From Bacteroidales bacterium (lineage in GTDB: Bacteria > Bacteroidota > Bacteroidia > Bacteroidales > UBA932): 64,000 nt of DNA. The stretch is from the NCBI GenBank assembly GCA_004554455.1, contig SFMG01000006.1, positions 17,623 to 81,622 on the forward strand, written 5' to 3'. The translations under genes were made by a program, and so were the position numbers. Position 1 is the first letter of the stretch. Every line of letters starts with the position of its first letter. A model generated the notes under the pieces. That model did not search any database. It had not been told where the DNA came from and was given only the letters and a program-made list of their open reading frames with translations. Shown in pieces: positions 9,255 through 17,832 of the stretch.

Positions 9255-10910
9255 TTATTCAGCTCCTGTCCAGTTCTTGGTGAACTGTGAAGGATCCGGA
9301 TTGTTCACGATTGCGGTGTTGGACTGGTACTCGCTACGGGTGATGACGATGTTCCACTGAGGAGAACGTCCCTCGCAGTTGAAGGCAAAGGCCAAAGGAT
9401 GGTTGGTTCCCTGGTAGCCGCGGGTTATACCCTTGTCAAGACGCTTGTAGTCGAAGATGAGAATGCCTTCGCCCCAGAACTCGACTCTCTTCTGGAAGAA
9501 CATCTCATCGATGAATGAGTCGAGGTCACCGAGCCTGGCGGTGCTGTAGCTGCCGTCAAGAACACGGAGATCCATAAACTGCTTGAGCAGAGCCTTTGCC
9601 TCTGGGAGTTTGCCGCTCTGTGCGAGTGCCTCCATCTTGATGAACCACATTTCCTCTACACGCATCATAACTGCGTCAATTGCATTACCTACGGTGTAGT
9701 TGGTGCAGTTGCCCTGTGCAGGGCGGAACTTGATGGACTCGTATGGTTTTGCAGCCGGGTTTTCGTCGTTTCCGTAGAGGAAAACTTTTCCGTCAGCGGC
9801 GCTTCCTGCAAGAGGTGCGTGCGCCTGTGCATCAGCGTCAAGCCAGGATGCCTTGCGGAAGTCTCCATCCTTTATCTTCTCGTATGTGGCCTTGTTGAGT
9901 CCGAGCTGTGAAAGCGGAGCGTAGCCCCACTGTCCTTCGCAGCAAAGCATAGCGGCGTGGCAGCAGATGTTGTTGAAGTTTTCTGAAGTACATCCTATGC
10001 CCCACAGCCAGGAGTTGTTTGCAGCTCCGTTGTTGAAGCCGTTCACAGGGTCCTGCCACTCGCTCTGGGTAAGAGGGGTCTTGCCGCTGGTGCTGATTGC
10101 AAGGTCGGCATAGGTGATCGCTTTCTCGTATGCGCCCTCGTCTCCGTCGGCACCCATCTCAAGATAAGCGCGGGCCATGAGACCGTAAACCACTCCGAGG
10201 TTAGGAGTATTATAGCCCAGGCTCTTGCCGGCAAGGAGTTTCTCTGCAAGTGCGAGGTCGGAGAGAATGAACTCATACATATCCGAGCGCTTTGCACGAG
10301 GGTTGTTGTTGGCGTCCTGCTCAGAAGTCTTTTCGGTCACGATAGGAACGGTGAGCTCCTTGATTTCATCCGGAATAGGGATATACTTGTTCTCCTTCGG
10401 GATGTAGAGACGCGCGAGGTCGAGATAGAACGATGCCCTGTATGCAAGGGCCTGACCCAGCTGGCTCTGTGACTGGGCAAGCTCAGTCTCAGGATCTATG
10501 AGGCTTATCACATCGTTGCAGGCCTTGATCCAAGGGTAGTAGCAATCCCAGAAGTATGCGCAGGAAATGTAGATGTCTCCCTGAGCCTGGTTCATGCACC
10601 AGGCGTAGAAACGGTTGTAATAAGGGTTGTCACCGAGGGTGGCTATGTCTTCAAGCATGAATTCGGTGGCCATGTGGATTGCTCCTATACCGAAATCATA
10701 GTGCGCGTTGTATGAACTGAGGTGGCCGGCAGTGCCGGTTGATACCATTGCGGCTGGAATGGAGTTCAGAAGTCCGTCGATTGCGGAAGGCTGTTTGGAA
10801 ACCTGGTCCTTGGTCTGAGTCGATCCCGTAGGGAAGGTCTCCTTTATACATCCGGAGGCGAGCAGTGCTGCGGCTCCGAGAACGATTGTTGCTTTGATGA
10901 TATTTTTCAT
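9255..10910 (-). CDS. SusD/RagB family nutrient-binding outer-membrane lipoprotein (left arm)
   Basis: A 551-residue SusD-like protein with lipobox ASGC (Cys about 21). The helical TPR-like core is evident from segments such as GQALAYRASFYLDLAR and YGLMARAYLEMG, and the C-terminal RVEFWGEG motif is typical of SusD/RagB. SusD forms the lid on the SusC barrel and delivers ligand to it. It lies 18 bases downstream of its susC partner. RagB-type members bind peptides, which would suit the neighbouring proteases, but ligand specificity cannot be read from the sequence. Confidence 0.92.
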   Translation of the reverse strand: MKNIIKATIVLGAAALLASGCIKETFPTGSTQTKDQVSKQPSAIDGLLNSIPAAMVSTGTAGHLSSYNAHYDFGIGAIHMATEFMLEDIATLGDNPYYNRFYAWCMNQAQGDIYISCAYFWDCYYPWIKACNDVISLIDPETELAQSQSQLGQALAYRASFYLDLARLYIPKENKYIPIPDEIKELTVPIVTEKTSEQDANNNPRAKRSDMYEFILSDLALAEKLLAGKSLGYNTPNLGVVYGLMARAYLEMGADGDEGAYEKAITYADLAISTSGKTPLTQSEWQDPVNGFNNGAANNSWLWGIGCTSENFNNICCHAAMLCCEGQWGYAPLSQLGLNKATYEKIKDGDFRKASWLDADAQAHAPLAGSAADGKVFLYGNDENPAAKPYESIKFRPAQGNCTNYTVGNAIDAVMMRVEEMWFIKMEALAQSGKLPEAKALLKQFMDLRVLDGSYSTARLGDLDSFIDEMFFQKRVEFWGEGILIFDYKRLDKGITRGYQGTNHPLAFAFNCEGRSPQWNIVITRSEYQSNTAIVNNPDPSQFTKNWTGAE

Positions 10911-10928
10911 ATTCGTTGACTCAAGGAA

Positions 10929-13900
10929 TTAGAAGGTGATGGAAATACCGCCGGAAACGGTACGTACAGGTGAGCAGTACTCGTCACTGGTGGAACCGGT
11001 GAAGCTCATGCGAGGGTCAAGACCCTTGCGCTTTGACCAGTAGTAGATATTGTCAGCGGTAACGAAGAGTCTGAGCTTCGAAACCTTGATCTTGTCCATC
11101 CACTTTTTAGGGAAGGTATAGCCGATCTGGGCGTTCTGGAAGTTCAGGTAGCTTGCGTCGATGAGGAAGCGGTCGGAAGTTCCGTTTACGTTCTGGTCGT
11201 ATGCCTGGAAACGAGGAATGTTCGAATCCGGGTTCTCAGGAGACCAGGCCTTGAGTACGTCTTTGTGGAAGTTGTAGCCCGGAGTTCCGCCAGGAACTGT
11301 CATAAGGCCTGCATAGCCTGAGTCATAGGTGAGACCTCCGATGGAATAGCTGAAGGAAACCGAGAGGTCGAAGCCGTAGGCCTCGAGGCTGGTGCCGAAT
11401 CCACCGTAGAGCTTCGGAGTAGGATCGCTGCAGAGATATTCGGTGGCATCGGAGTACTTGGTCGTGGCGACCTTGTCAACGATGTTTCCTTTGTCATCCT
11501 TCACGTCCTTATACCAGCTTGAGAGACCGGTTGCAGGGTCAACGCCGGCATACTGGCGAAGCTTGAAGGTGTAGAGAGGAAGTCCCTCGCCTATGAACTT
11601 GTTGCCTGAGGAATATCCGCTGTAACCTTCGATGGTCACGGTCTTCCTTTCTTCAGGAAGCATGGTGATCTTGTTGGTGTAGTGGGTGGCGTTTGCGTAA
11701 ATGTCCCAGACCACGTTGTGGGTCCTCACGAGAGTACCGTTGAGGGAAATCTCGACACCGGCATTTCTCATGTTACCGATGTTGTCATAGTAGCCGCTGT
11801 AACCCAGGGACTGAGGAACGGTGAACCAGAAGAGCATATCGGAAGTGAGGCGGTAGAAGCCTTCTATGCTTCCGGAGAGTCTGCCCTGGAAGAGGTCGAA
11901 ATCAACACCTGCGTTGAAGTTGGTATTGGTCTCCCAGGTGATGTTCTCGTTACCCTTGTTGCTGAATACGACAGCAATCTCATCGTTCGAGTTGGAGATT
12001 CCGTATGTATCTATATAAAGGTAATCACCGATGTTGTCATTGCCCTGGCTACCGATGGAAGCCTTGACTTTGAGCATATCGACCCAAGGAACGTTGAAGA
12101 ATTTCTCCTTGTTGATGAGCCAGCCGAGACCGACTGACCAGAAGTTACCCCAGCGGTGGTCAGGATGGAAGCGGGAAGAAGCATCGCGGCGGTATGAAGC
12201 GCTGAAGAAGTATCTGTTAGCATAGTCATACTGTGCGCGTACGAAGTAACCTTCGTTGTTGTATATGCCTGAAGAAGAACCGCATGATGCACCATCGACA
12301 ACTGCACCGTTGAGCTCGAGGTTGTCCATAGAGAAGAGTTTCTTCTTATAACCAGAGAGGCTGGTGCTGGTGCTCTTGTAGTACTCGTGACCAACGAGGG
12401 CGCTCACGTGGTGCTCTCCGAAGGCGTGTGAGTAGTTGAGCAGCTGCTGGAAGTTGATTCTCCAGGAGCGGCCGTGAGAAACCTGAAGCGTACCTCCGTC
12501 GGTTACGAACTGGCCGTACCAGGAGTTGCTGAGGCTCTTTCCGCGATACTCGTCAAGAGCCATACCGGCATTTACGGTGAAGGTGAAGTCCTTGAGGAAG
12601 CGTACCTCGGCATAGCCGTTGGCGGTCAGGGCATTGCCCTCTGTTTCGTCCTTGTCGAGGGTTACGGCCTGAAGACCGTTGGCGTTGGCCTGAACGGCCC
12701 TGAAGAAGCCGGCGTTTGCACCGTTACCGTAGTCGTAACGGATGAGACCGTGGTCGTCATACATATGCGAGCCGTCGGCGTTGCGTATGTACAGAGGATA
12801 TACAGGTGCGATGCTGTTGGCGAAGGCGAAGATGTTGCCGGTAGATCCGGAGCCCTCCTCACCGTTGCCGTTTCTCCAGTTGTAGTGGGTGTAGGCCATG
12901 TTTCCACCGACCTTGAGCCACTTCTTTATCTGATAATCGGCGCGCATGCGGGCAGTGAAGCGGTCCATGCTTTCGCCGAGGATTATACCCTTGTTGTTGA
13001 GGTATCCCAATGAGGCGAAGAATGTGCCCTTGTCGTTGCCGCCCTGAACGCTGGCGTTGTATTCCTGACGGATGGAGGTGGTGTAGGCCTCATCCATCCA
13101 ATTGTCCGGGGTAACGAGATAATCGACGCCGTTGTAGTTCACGACGCGGCCGAGAGTCGCGTTAGGGTTGAACTTGCCGTCAGTTCCGATAAGGAGCTGG
13201 CCTGCCGGAGCAGTGAAGATCTTGTAACCGAGACCTCCGTCTGCAAGAGGAGCGTCAATGGTGCTGGCTGCCTTGTAGTAAGCGTCTGCCGGAGACAGGC
13301 CCAGACCGTCTGCCGAAGTGAAGTAGTTGTAGTTGGCAAGATAGTATGCCTCATAGTACTGACGCGGGTCGGTAATGTAATCGTAGGTCTGGAGGGCTTT
13401 TGTGTTTACACCCACCTTTGCCTCGACGTTCACCACAGCGCGTCCCGCCGCTGCCTTCTTGGTCGTGATCATGATCACACCGTTGGCGCCGCGGCTGCCG
13501 TAAAGGGCATTGGAAGCGGCATCCTTGAGAATTGTCATGCTCTCGATATCGGCGGAGTTGATATTGTTCATGTCGCCTGAATATGGAACACCGTCAATCA
13601 CATAGAGAGGGGTGTTTCCGGCAGAAATGGAACTTGTACCGCGGATACGGAGAGAAGGCGAGCTTCCGAGTGATCCGGAGGATGTGGTCATCTGCACACC
13701 GGCCACCTTTCCTTCGAGGGCCCTGGTGGCGTCAGATGCCTGAACCTTGGCGATTTCATCGGATTTCACGACGGTTGCGGAACCTGTGAAGGCCTCTTTT
13801 GTGCTCTGTCCGAAAGCCACGACGATGGTCTCGTCAATCATCTGGGTGTCTGGAACGAGTGCAATGTCAAGCACTGCGCGGCCTGCAATATCCACATCCT

Positions 13901-14144
13901 GTGCAATGTAGCCGAGGCAGGAAACCAGAAGGGCTCCGTCGGCAGGTGCTGAAATCTTGTAGGCACCTTTTGCATCGGTAATGGTGTAGGCCTTTGTTGC
14001 CTTGTCAACAATGGCAACACCAGCAACAACTTCGCCTGTAGTGCTGTCAGTAACGACACCGCTTATCTGCAGATTCTGTGCAAATGCGGTCGTAGCTGCC
14101 AATACAAGCGCCATAGCTGTGAAAAAAAGTTTGATTTTTTTCAT
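10929..14144 (-). CDS. SusC/RagA family TonB-dependent outer-membrane transporter (left arm)
   Basis: A 1071-residue transporter. After the signal peptide (cleavage near AFAQ) comes a carboxypeptidase-regulatory-like domain (about residues 25-105). Next is a TonB-dependent plug containing the SusC/RagA signature around RIRGTSS and YVIDGVPYSG, with GSRGANGVI. A 22-strand-type barrel follows and ends in SITF. It imports ligand delivered by SusD using TonB energy. ATG 14144 is used rather than 14150 because it aligns with the start of the divergent paralog (both begin MKKIKLFFTA). No anti-sigma STN domain is present, so trans-envelope signalling through this protein is unlikely. Confidence 0.93.
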   Translation of the reverse strand: MKKIKLFFTAMALVLAATTAFAQNLQISGVVTDSTTGEVVAGVAIVDKATKAYTITDAKGAYKISAPADGALLVSCLGYIAQDVDIAGRAVLDIALVPDTQMIDETIVVAFGQSTKEAFTGSATVVKSDEIAKVQASDATRALEGKVAGVQMTTSSGSLGSSPSLRIRGTSSISAGNTPLYVIDGVPYSGDMNNINSADIESMTILKDAASNALYGSRGANGVIMITTKKAAAGRAVVNVEAKVGVNTKALQTYDYITDPRQYYEAYYLANYNYFTSADGLGLSPADAYYKAASTIDAPLADGGLGYKIFTAPAGQLLIGTDGKFNPNATLGRVVNYNGVDYLVTPDNWMDEAYTTSIRQEYNASVQGGNDKGTFFASLGYLNNKGIILGESMDRFTARMRADYQIKKWLKVGGNMAYTHYNWRNGNGEEGSGSTGNIFAFANSIAPVYPLYIRNADGSHMYDDHGLIRYDYGNGANAGFFRAVQANANGLQAVTLDKDETEGNALTANGYAEVRFLKDFTFTVNAGMALDEYRGKSLSNSWYGQFVTDGGTLQVSHGRSWRINFQQLLNYSHAFGEHHVSALVGHEYYKSTSTSLSGYKKKLFSMDNLELNGAVVDGASCGSSSGIYNNEGYFVRAQYDYANRYFFSASYRRDASSRFHPDHRWGNFWSVGLGWLINKEKFFNVPWVDMLKVKASIGSQGNDNIGDYLYIDTYGISNSNDEIAVVFSNKGNENITWETNTNFNAGVDFDLFQGRLSGSIEGFYRLTSDMLFWFTVPQSLGYSGYYDNIGNMRNAGVEISLNGTLVRTHNVVWDIYANATHYTNKITMLPEERKTVTIEGYSGYSSGNKFIGEGLPLYTFKLRQYAGVDPATGLSSWYKDVKDDKGNIVDKVATTKYSDATEYLCSDPTPKLYGGFGTSLEAYGFDLSVSFSYSIGGLTYDSGYAGLMTVPGGTPGYNFHKDVLKAWSPENPDSNIPRFQAYDQNVNGTSDRFLIDASYLNFQNAQIGYTFPKKWMDKIKVSKLRLFVTADNIYYWSKRKGLDPRMSFTGSTSDEYCSPVRTVSGGISITF

Positions 14145-14160
14145 AAGCATTCTTTTAGTT

Positions 14161-14185
14161 AAACATAAATATCTGATACTACCTT
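14161..14185 (-). repeat. 25-base inverted repeat, left copy, in susC leader
   Basis: Positions 14161-14185 are the exact reverse complement of 14569-14593. Both copies lie in the mRNA leaders immediately before the two susC genes, and the first 33 bases around each start codon (14116-14148 and 14607-14639) are also identical. The repeat may be a conserved leader element or a site of recombination or gene conversion. Confidence 0.85.
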
Positions 14186-14477
14186 AAATATTAAAGCGTG
14201 GACACTGTGTGTCAGTAGTCGAGCGTTTAAAGTGACACTTTTTCCATCGCCATACAGGAGGGGTCGGTGCAGGTCCGAAAAAGGCTGAAAATGCTGAACT
14301 ACAACGCCGAAAAAAAGAAAATTGAATTTTTTTCAGCCGCACAAAAAATATTGTTTCGCAGGCGGCCCGCGCAAATTCGCTTTCAAATCGCAACTTCGAA
14401 CCATACGAAACTTGCAATTCGTAAGTAAAGCGGCGAAAAATCACTATTGGACATATTTTTAGTCCAAATGAGAATAA

Positions 14478-14508
14478 TTTTGTTTTTAAGATTAGATTTC
14501 TAACTTTG
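14478..14508 (+). promoter_or_regulatory. Promoter for right-arm susC operon (-33 TTTTG, -7 TAACTTTG)
   Basis: TTTTG at 14478-14482 and TAACTTTG at 14501-14508 are separated by 18 bases, which fits the Bacteroidetes sigma-ABfr consensus. Transcription would start near 14514-14516, giving a structured leader of about 95 bases before the ATG at 14611. Confidence 0.7.
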
Positions 14509-14568
14509 CCTTTTGGAGCGTCTTAAAAAACGCTCGATTGATGGTACAGAGATACCAAGAGTTAACTA

Positions 14569-14593
14569 AAGGTAGTATCAGATATTTATGTTT
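14569..14593 (+). repeat. 25-base inverted repeat, right copy, in susC leader
   Basis: This is the partner of 14161-14185, identical on the opposite strand. It ends 17 bases before the ATG of the right-arm susC. The flanking bases differ (AATTAAAC versus AGTTAAAC on the gene-proximal side), so identity is confined to blocks. Confidence 0.85.
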
Positions 14594-14610
14594 AATTTAA
14601 TTGATCGCTT

Positions 14611-17600
14611 ATGAAAAAAATCAAACTTTTTTTCACAGCATTGGCTCTCTGCGTGAGTGCGATTGTTTCCGCACAGAGCGTGGCGGTAAAGGGTGTCGTT
14701 CTGGATGCCGCTACCGGTGAGCCAATCCCTTTCGCAGCGATTCAGGTGAAAGGCACGCTGACAGGTGCTAACGCCGACGCTGAAGGAAATTACAGCATCT
14801 CGGCTCCGGCTGATGCAGTCCTCGTGTTCTCTTCTGTAGGATACCAGTCCCAGGAGACTGCGATTGCCGGAAGGGCTGTCATCGATGTATCCCTTGAAAA
14901 TGACCAGGTGCTCGATGAAATCTTTGTGGTCGCCTATGGTACCGCAACCAAGAGTTCCTTCACCGGTTCGGCTGCTGTGGTAAAATCAGAGACGATTGCA
15001 TCCCGTGTTTCAACGAACGTGACCACAGCTCTCGCAGGAACAACCCCGGGAGTACAGATGATCTCCTCTTCTGGTGACCCTGCTTCCAATGGATCTTCAA
15101 TCCGCATCCGTGGTATCGGTTCCATGAGCGCAAGCAGTGCGCCTCTATACATACTTGACGGTATGCCATACGATGGAAGCATCTCCGATATCAACCCTAA
15201 CGACGTCGAGTCCATTTCCGTCCTTAAGGATGCTGCCGCTTCCGCCATCTATGGTGCAAGGGGTGCAAATGGAGTCGTCCTGATTACAACCAAGAAAGCT
15301 GCCAGCAATCAGGCCAATGTGACTTTCGATGCAAAATGGGGCTCCAACTCCCGTCTGATTCCTCAGTACGATGTGATCAGCGATCCGGGCCAGTACTATG
15401 AGACCTGGTATCGCCTTATGTACAATCAGAAGCACTATGCAGGCGCAAGCGATGCAGAGGCTTATGCTTATGCCGACAAGAACCTCTTCAATGAAAATAA
15501 TGGCGGTCTCGGCTACCTCGTTTACACCGTTCCTGAAGGAGAGAAACTTATAGGCAATAATTTCAAGCTCAATCCGAATGCAAAGCTCGGCTATGACGAC
15601 GGAGTGTACTACTACACCCCTGACAGTTGGTACGACGAGGCTTTCCACAACTCATTCCGTCAGGAATACAATCTTTCCACCAGCGGAAGCAAGTCGGGCT
15701 TCAACTACTATGCAAGCGCCGGTTATCTTAAAGATGGCGGTATTATCAATAACTCTGACTATCAGCGTTATACCGCACGTCTTAATGCTGATTACCAGGC
15801 CAAAAACTGGCTTAAGTTCGTTGCCAGCATGAGTTATTCACACTCGATTTCACACACGCCTAACTCATATTCAGGTTACGGTTCTTCCGGCAACATCTTC
15901 TACATCGCCAACTCCATCGGACCTATCTATCCTCTTTATGTACGTCAGAGCGGAAGCCATGAAATAATGAAGGATGCATCCGGCAGGACTGTTTATGATT
16001 CCAACCAGACCAACTTCAAGCGTCCGGCCATCGTGGGCAATGCAATCCGTGACAACGAGGTGAACCGCAAGACTAATCTTGCCGATGTCCTTACCGGCAA
16101 GTTCGGACTCGTACTCACCCCTGTCAAAGGTCTCAGCATTAATGCCAATGTGGGCCTCTTCAACGATAACACCCGTTACAACGCCCTCTACAGCCAGTTC
16201 GGCTCAAGCGCTTCGGTTGACGGTTCCGTTTATGTAAGCCATAGCAGGACCTTCGGTCTGAACGCCCAGGCAATTGCAAACTACAAGACTGACTTCGGCG
16301 GCTCAAAACACACTTTGGATATTCTTGCCGGTTACGAAATGTATAACAGGAAGAGCCAGTCGCTCTGGGGCGAAAACGATCACCTTTTCAATCCATTTGT
16401 CGGTGAGCTCAACAACGCTGACGGCAAGTCCAACCTTGCCGCCGGATCCTCGACCAGCGCATATATGACTCAGGGTATAATTGCAAGACTCCAGTACGAC
16501 TATGCCGGTAAGTATTTCGTGAGCGCATCCTATCGTCGCGATGCATCATCAAACTTTGCTCCTGACAAGAGATGGGGTAATTTCGGCAGTGTAGGTCTTG
16601 CATGGCTTCTCAGTGAAGAAGGCTTTATGGGTAGCGCTTCTTGGATTGATCTCCTGAAAATCAAGGCCAGCTACGGTGTTCAGGGTAATGACAGTATAGG
16701 CTCATTCCTCTACACCGACACTTATTCACACTCTTATAATGAGGAGACTGGTGAATACTCTCTCTCGCTGACCTCAAAGGGAAATCCAGACCTGACTTGG
16801 GAGTCTTCACACTCATTCAACGTCGGTGTTGACTTCGAGCTCTTTAATGGCCACCTCAATGGTAGTCTCGAGTTCTTCGACAGGATAACTTCTGACCTTC
16901 TCTATAGCAAGCAGGTTCCACTTTCATCAGGTAACCCTACCGGCAGAATACCTGTCAATGTCGGTTCAATAAGCAACCTCGGTGTAGAACTGGTTCTCGG
17001 CGGTGACATCATCAGAACCAAGAACGTCCGTTGGGATTGGAATCTCAACCTCAGCCATTACAAGAACACCATTCTCTCTCTTGACGAAAGCGTTTCAGAG
17101 GAAGGTATCAAGGGATCCAACTACATATATAAGATCGGCGGTTCCCTCTACGACTCATATATGAGAAAATATGCAGGCGTCGATCCTGAGACCGGTAAGG
17201 CACTCTATGTCAAGAAAGTTTTTGACGAGAGCGGCGAATGGCTGGGGGAGACCACCACTACTACAGATATCACCAAGGCTGAGCAGTTTGAATGCGGCAC
17301 AACCCTGCCTGTAGTTTACGGCGGTTTCGGTACAACCCTCCATGCCTACGGCTTCGATTTCTCCATCCAGTTCTCTTATCAGCTTGGCGGCAAGTACTAC
17401 GACGGTAGCTATCAGGCTATGATGCTCACCCAGTCCAACGCCGGAAACAACATTCACAAGGACATACTCAAAGCCTGGACTCCGGAGAATCCAAACACCA
17501 ACGTTCCAAGGCTGGACGGTGACACAACTGTAGGACAGACTGCGGTCGATCGCTTCTTCGTAAGCTCAAATTATTTGAGTGTCAACAACGTGACTATCGG

Positions 17601-17814
17601 TTACACCCTTCCTAAGAAATGGACTGACAAGATCAAGTTCGGAAGCATACGTATCTACTGCTCCGGCGAGAACCTCGGCGTCGTAACCGCACGCAAGGGT
17701 ATTGACCCTCGTTTCTCCATGGGACTGGGTAGCTACACCAGCGGCTCTGGCCTCAACTCCGGTTACTATTCTGCAATGCGCAACATCTCCGGAGGTCTCA
17801 CATTCACTTTCTAA
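14611..17814 (+). CDS. SusC/RagA family TonB-dependent outer-membrane transporter (right arm)
   Basis: A 1067-residue transporter with the same layout as its divergent partner: signal peptide (cleavage near VSAQ), carboxypeptidase-regulatory-like domain (about 25-105), plug with RIRGIGSMSA, YILDGMPYDG and GARGANGVV, then a barrel ending LTFTF. The start codon lies in a 33-base block identical to the left-arm gene, but the proteins diverge clearly after the signal peptide, so ligand specificity probably differs. It is the first gene of the right-arm operon, with a good promoter at 14478-14508. Confidence 0.93.
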   Translation: MKKIKLFFTALALCVSAIVSAQSVAVKGVVLDAATGEPIPFAAIQVKGTLTGANADAEGNYSISAPADAVLVFSSVGYQSQETAIAGRAVIDVSLENDQVLDEIFVVAYGTATKSSFTGSAAVVKSETIASRVSTNVTTALAGTTPGVQMISSSGDPASNGSSIRIRGIGSMSASSAPLYILDGMPYDGSISDINPNDVESISVLKDAAASAIYGARGANGVVLITTKKAASNQANVTFDAKWGSNSRLIPQYDVISDPGQYYETWYRLMYNQKHYAGASDAEAYAYADKNLFNENNGGLGYLVYTVPEGEKLIGNNFKLNPNAKLGYDDGVYYYTPDSWYDEAFHNSFRQEYNLSTSGSKSGFNYYASAGYLKDGGIINNSDYQRYTARLNADYQAKNWLKFVASMSYSHSISHTPNSYSGYGSSGNIFYIANSIGPIYPLYVRQSGSHEIMKDASGRTVYDSNQTNFKRPAIVGNAIRDNEVNRKTNLADVLTGKFGLVLTPVKGLSINANVGLFNDNTRYNALYSQFGSSASVDGSVYVSHSRTFGLNAQAIANYKTDFGGSKHTLDILAGYEMYNRKSQSLWGENDHLFNPFVGELNNADGKSNLAAGSSTSAYMTQGIIARLQYDYAGKYFVSASYRRDASSNFAPDKRWGNFGSVGLAWLLSEEGFMGSASWIDLLKIKASYGVQGNDSIGSFLYTDTYSHSYNEETGEYSLSLTSKGNPDLTWESSHSFNVGVDFELFNGHLNGSLEFFDRITSDLLYSKQVPLSSGNPTGRIPVNVGSISNLGVELVLGGDIIRTKNVRWDWNLNLSHYKNTILSLDESVSEEGIKGSNYIYKIGGSLYDSYMRKYAGVDPETGKALYVKKVFDESGEWLGETTTTTDITKAEQFECGTTLPVVYGGFGTTLHAYGFDFSIQFSYQLGGKYYDGSYQAMMLTQSNAGNNIHKDILKAWTPENPNTNVPRLDGDTTVGQTAVDRFFVSSNYLSVNNVTIGYTLPKKWTDKIKFGSIRIYCSGENLGVVTARKGIDPRFSMGLGSYTSGSGLNSGYYSAMRNISGGLTFTF

Positions 17815-17832
17815 AATAAAAAGGAAATCGCA

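Larger units (their letters stand above)
14145..14610. promoter_or_regulatory. Divergent intergenic region between the two susC genes
   Basis: About 460 bases with no gene. It holds a good promoter for the right arm (14478-14508), two small hairpins in the right leader (GAGCG/CGCTC at 14516-14535; GGTA/TACC at 14543-14556), and a hairpin in the left leader (GACAC/GTGTC at 14201-14213). A perfect 25-base inverted repeat sits next to the two start codons. I found no clean TAnnTTTG for the left susC. The closest is a spaced variant on the minus strand near 14342-14352. Confidence 0.7.

Noticed and set aside
14145..14610. Confirmed phase-variable invertible promoter
   Set aside because: Inverted repeats are present but no recombinase lies in the window and only one orientation is visible, so it is reported only as a possibility.
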